Positions 4,912 through 6,591 of a DNA stretch of 6,591 nt are shown here, piece after piece; positions within the stretch are counted from its first letter, which is position 1, and each line of letters begins with the position of its first letter. Location: NCBI GenBank assembly GCA_024244665.1, contig JAAEOI010000234.1, forward strand, positions 1 to 6,591, in the 5' to 3' direction. The notes under the pieces are model-generated. The model saw nothing but the letters and a program-made list of their open reading frames with translations, searched no databases and was not told where the DNA came from. The stretch is from Bacteroidota bacterium (GTDB lineage: Bacteria; Bacteroidota; Bacteroidia; Bacteroidales; GCA-2748055). The position numbers and the translations under genes were made by a program.

Positions 4912-6591
4912 CTATTTCTTCCGGATAAGTGCCAGCAGACTGCTGACAGCCAGCCAGGCAGTCAGAAGCAGGATGATACTGGAAAGGATCACCAGTACAA
5001 GTTCGCCGGCTTCAATGAAACCATTCAGGTTTTTCACCATTGCCCAGATGGTAAATACCAGGACCAGGACCATGGGAATAGCTGTGAACCAAATGGGCAT
5101 CTCTTTTCTGTGGAAGTAAAGGGTGACTACCCCAAGTGCCAGAGCAGCCATCAACTGGTTCAACGACCCGAAGAGCGGCCACAATACCATGGCGCCCTGT
5201 CCGCCAGGTTTAAAAAAGGTCAGTGCGGCAGCAGCCACCACAATAAGTGAAGTGGCCACATAGCGATTGTTCAGAGGCCTCTTCGTGGAGCCACCGGGCC
5301 GTGTGAATATCTCCTGCAGAGAGATGCGCTGGATGCGGGCAGCTGAGTCCAGGGTTGTGTTGGCAAAGGAGACAATGAAAACCACAACAAATGCAGCACC
5401 GTACTTTACCGGAATTCCAAGTGAGGAGAAGAGGTTGGCCGACCCAATGATAAATGCATCCAACTTGGCAGCCAGTCCGCTTGCCGAAGACCATGAGGCG
5501 TAATGATACTTATAAGCAGCCAGTCCGGTCAAAAACTCTCCCTCGGCGTCCAGTCCCATCCCCAGCCCGGCGCCGGCAGCAACAATCACCAGTACAGCCA
5601 GGAAACTCTCAGTGATCATGGCACCGTAACCGATGGGCAGAGTATCTGTCTCACGGTCCACCTGCTTCACGGTGGTGCCGGAGCTGGCAAGGGAGTGAAA
5701 TCCGGAGATGGCACCGCAGGCAATGACGATAAAGAGAATGGGTGCCAGGTCGGGAACATCTGAACCGGGAGCAAAGGCATCCTGATTAATGGCCGGTGCA
5801 GAGAGAACCGGGTGGGCTACGATTACACCCAGGATCAGGAAAGCCATGGCCACCATTAACTGGTGAGAGTTGATATAATCGCGGGGCTGCAGCAGTTTCT
5901 GGACGGGAATGGTCGAGGCAAAAAAGACGTAAATAAAAAGGATAATGCACCAGGCTACCACCGAGGTCTGCTGGTCCCAAGGCAGAGATACCGGGAAGCG
6001 GACCCCCAGGATTACAGCACCGTAGAGAAGCAGAAGAGCGATGATGGAGTAGAGAAGGTCGTTCTTCCCTTTGCGGATCTGCCAGCCCAGCCAGACTGCT
6101 ACCGGGATCTGGAACCAGACCGGGATCACTGATTCGGGATACATCACGAAAAGGCTCCCTACAATCATGGCAAATACCGCCAGGACAATGAAGAGCAGTA
6201 ACTGCATGATAAACTGCAGCGCATACCTTGTGGAGGGACTGATCAGGTCTCCCGTAAGTTCCCCGATAGAGCGCCCGCCGTTCCTGGATGAGACAACCAG
6301 TGTGGTAAAGTCGTGTACCGCACCCATGAAGATACTCCCCAGGAATACCCAGAGAAATGCCGGGAGCCATCCCCATATGATCCCGATGGCTGGTCCGACA
6401 ATTGGCCCCAGTCCTGCAATGGTCGTGAAGTGGTGACCGAAAATAATGTGACGTTTAGTGGGGACAAAGTCAATCCCGTCGTTCAGTTCATGGGCCGGCA
6501 TGATCCGGTCCGCGGCCAGGCCCATGACCTTTTTACCAAGGTAGCGGCCGTAAAGCTGGTATGCTGCCAGGTATCCCACAATAGCCAGAAG
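4912..6591 (-). CDS. cstA: CstA-family carbon starvation protein (peptide/pyruvate transporter), missing the first residues
   Basis: This is an inner-membrane transporter of the CstA family; characterised members import peptides or pyruvate when carbon is short. The 559 residues present hold about 15 hydrophobic segments. Family motifs are YGRYLGKKVMGL near the N-terminus, PAHELNDGIDFVPT, GHHFTTIAGLGPIVGPAIG, GAVHDF, SGFHSLASSGTTVKQ, SFANTTLDSAARIQR and WPLFGSLNQLMAALAL. The frame stays open to the right edge and begins LLAIVGYLAAY, part of the first membrane helix, so the true start lies a short way outside the window; the GTG at 6579-6577 is internal. The protein ends directly after the last helix (LLALIRKK) and lacks the extra C-terminal part of the roughly 700-residue E. 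coli CstA and BtsT, so it belongs to the short form. It is convergent with acyP, 9 bp apart. Substrate cannot be told from sequence. Confidence 0.95.
   Translation of the reverse strand, partial: LLAIVGYLAAYQLYGRYLGKKVMGLAADRIMPAHELNDGIDFVPTKRHIIFGHHFTTIAGLGPIVGPAIGIIWGWLPAFLWVFLGSIFMGAVHDFTTLVVSSRNGGRSIGELTGDLISPSTRYALQFIMQLLLFIVLAVFAMIVGSLFVMYPESVIPVWFQIPVAVWLGWQIRKGKNDLLYSIIALLLLYGAVILGVRFPVSLPWDQQTSVVAWCIILFIYVFFASTIPVQKLLQPRDYINSHQLMVAMAFLILGVIVAHPVLSAPAINQDAFAPGSDVPDLAPILFIVIACGAISGFHSLASSGTTVKQVDRETDTLPIGYGAMITESFLAVLVIVAAGAGLGMGLDAEGEFLTGLAAYKYHYASWSSASGLAAKLDAFIIGSANLFSSLGIPVKYGAAFVVVFIVSFANTTLDSAARIQRISLQEIFTRPGGSTKRPLNNRYVATSLIVVAAAALTFFKPGGQGAMVLWPLFGSLNQLMAALALGVVTLYFHRKEMPIWFTAIPMVLVLVFTIWAMVKNLNGFIEAGELVLVILSSIILLLTAWLAVSSLLALIRKK

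Noticed and set aside
5210..6473. Open frames on both strands within cstA
   Set aside because: They are Cys/Pro/Gly-rich shadows of the GC-rich transporter frame with no family resemblance.
6577..6579. GTG as the start codon of cstA
   Set aside because: The frame continues upstream as LLAI to the window edge, and these residues fit the first membrane helix of the family, so the start is outside the window.

Overview
The window looks like chromosomal DNA from a member of the Bacteroidota. Intergenic gaps carry exact copies of the TAnnTTTG -7 promoter element typical of that phylum, no start codon has a convincing Shine-Dalgarno sequence, and the proteins (a RF3 GTPase, a free methionine sulfoxide reductase of the GAF type, a short CstA, an exported glutathione peroxidase) fit that group. 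A closer placement is not supported by what can be seen. Genes are densely packed; the largest non-coding gap is 153 bp.

Layout: (1) positions 1-634, minus strand, the N-terminal 40% or so of peptide chain release factor 3 (prfC), cut by the window edge. (2) 699-1178, plus, a free methionine-R-sulfoxide reductase, divergent from prfC. (3) 1195-1569, minus, a stand-alone CheY-like receiver protein, convergent with the reductase. (4) 1637-3895, plus, a 752-residue membrane sensor (TM, HAMP-like, GAF, PAS, PAS, PAS) with no visible output domain, divergent from the receiver. (5) 3916-4461, minus, an exported glutathione peroxidase. (6) 4615-4902, plus, an acylphosphatase. (7) 4912 to the right edge, minus, a CstA-family transporter lacking only its first residues.

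No clear multi-gene operon lies in the window: neighbouring genes alternate strand, giving three divergent pairs and three tight convergent pairs (gaps of 16, 20 and 9 bp). Two of the genes repair or detoxify oxidation products (free methionine sulfoxide, peroxides). The receiver and the sensor share one 67-bp promoter region, so they may form a signalling pair, though the sensor itself has no kinase domain. CstA imports peptides or pyruvate in characterised bacteria, and acylphosphatase hydrolyses acyl phosphates, so the right end is loosely about carbon metabolism.

The points most worth a second look are the output-less sensor with its lone receiver, the back-to-back promoters that should exclude each other, a probable leaderless acylphosphatase transcript, and a compound inverted repeat in the peroxidase/acylphosphatase gap. 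I saw no mobile element, CRISPR array, tRNA or rRNA.
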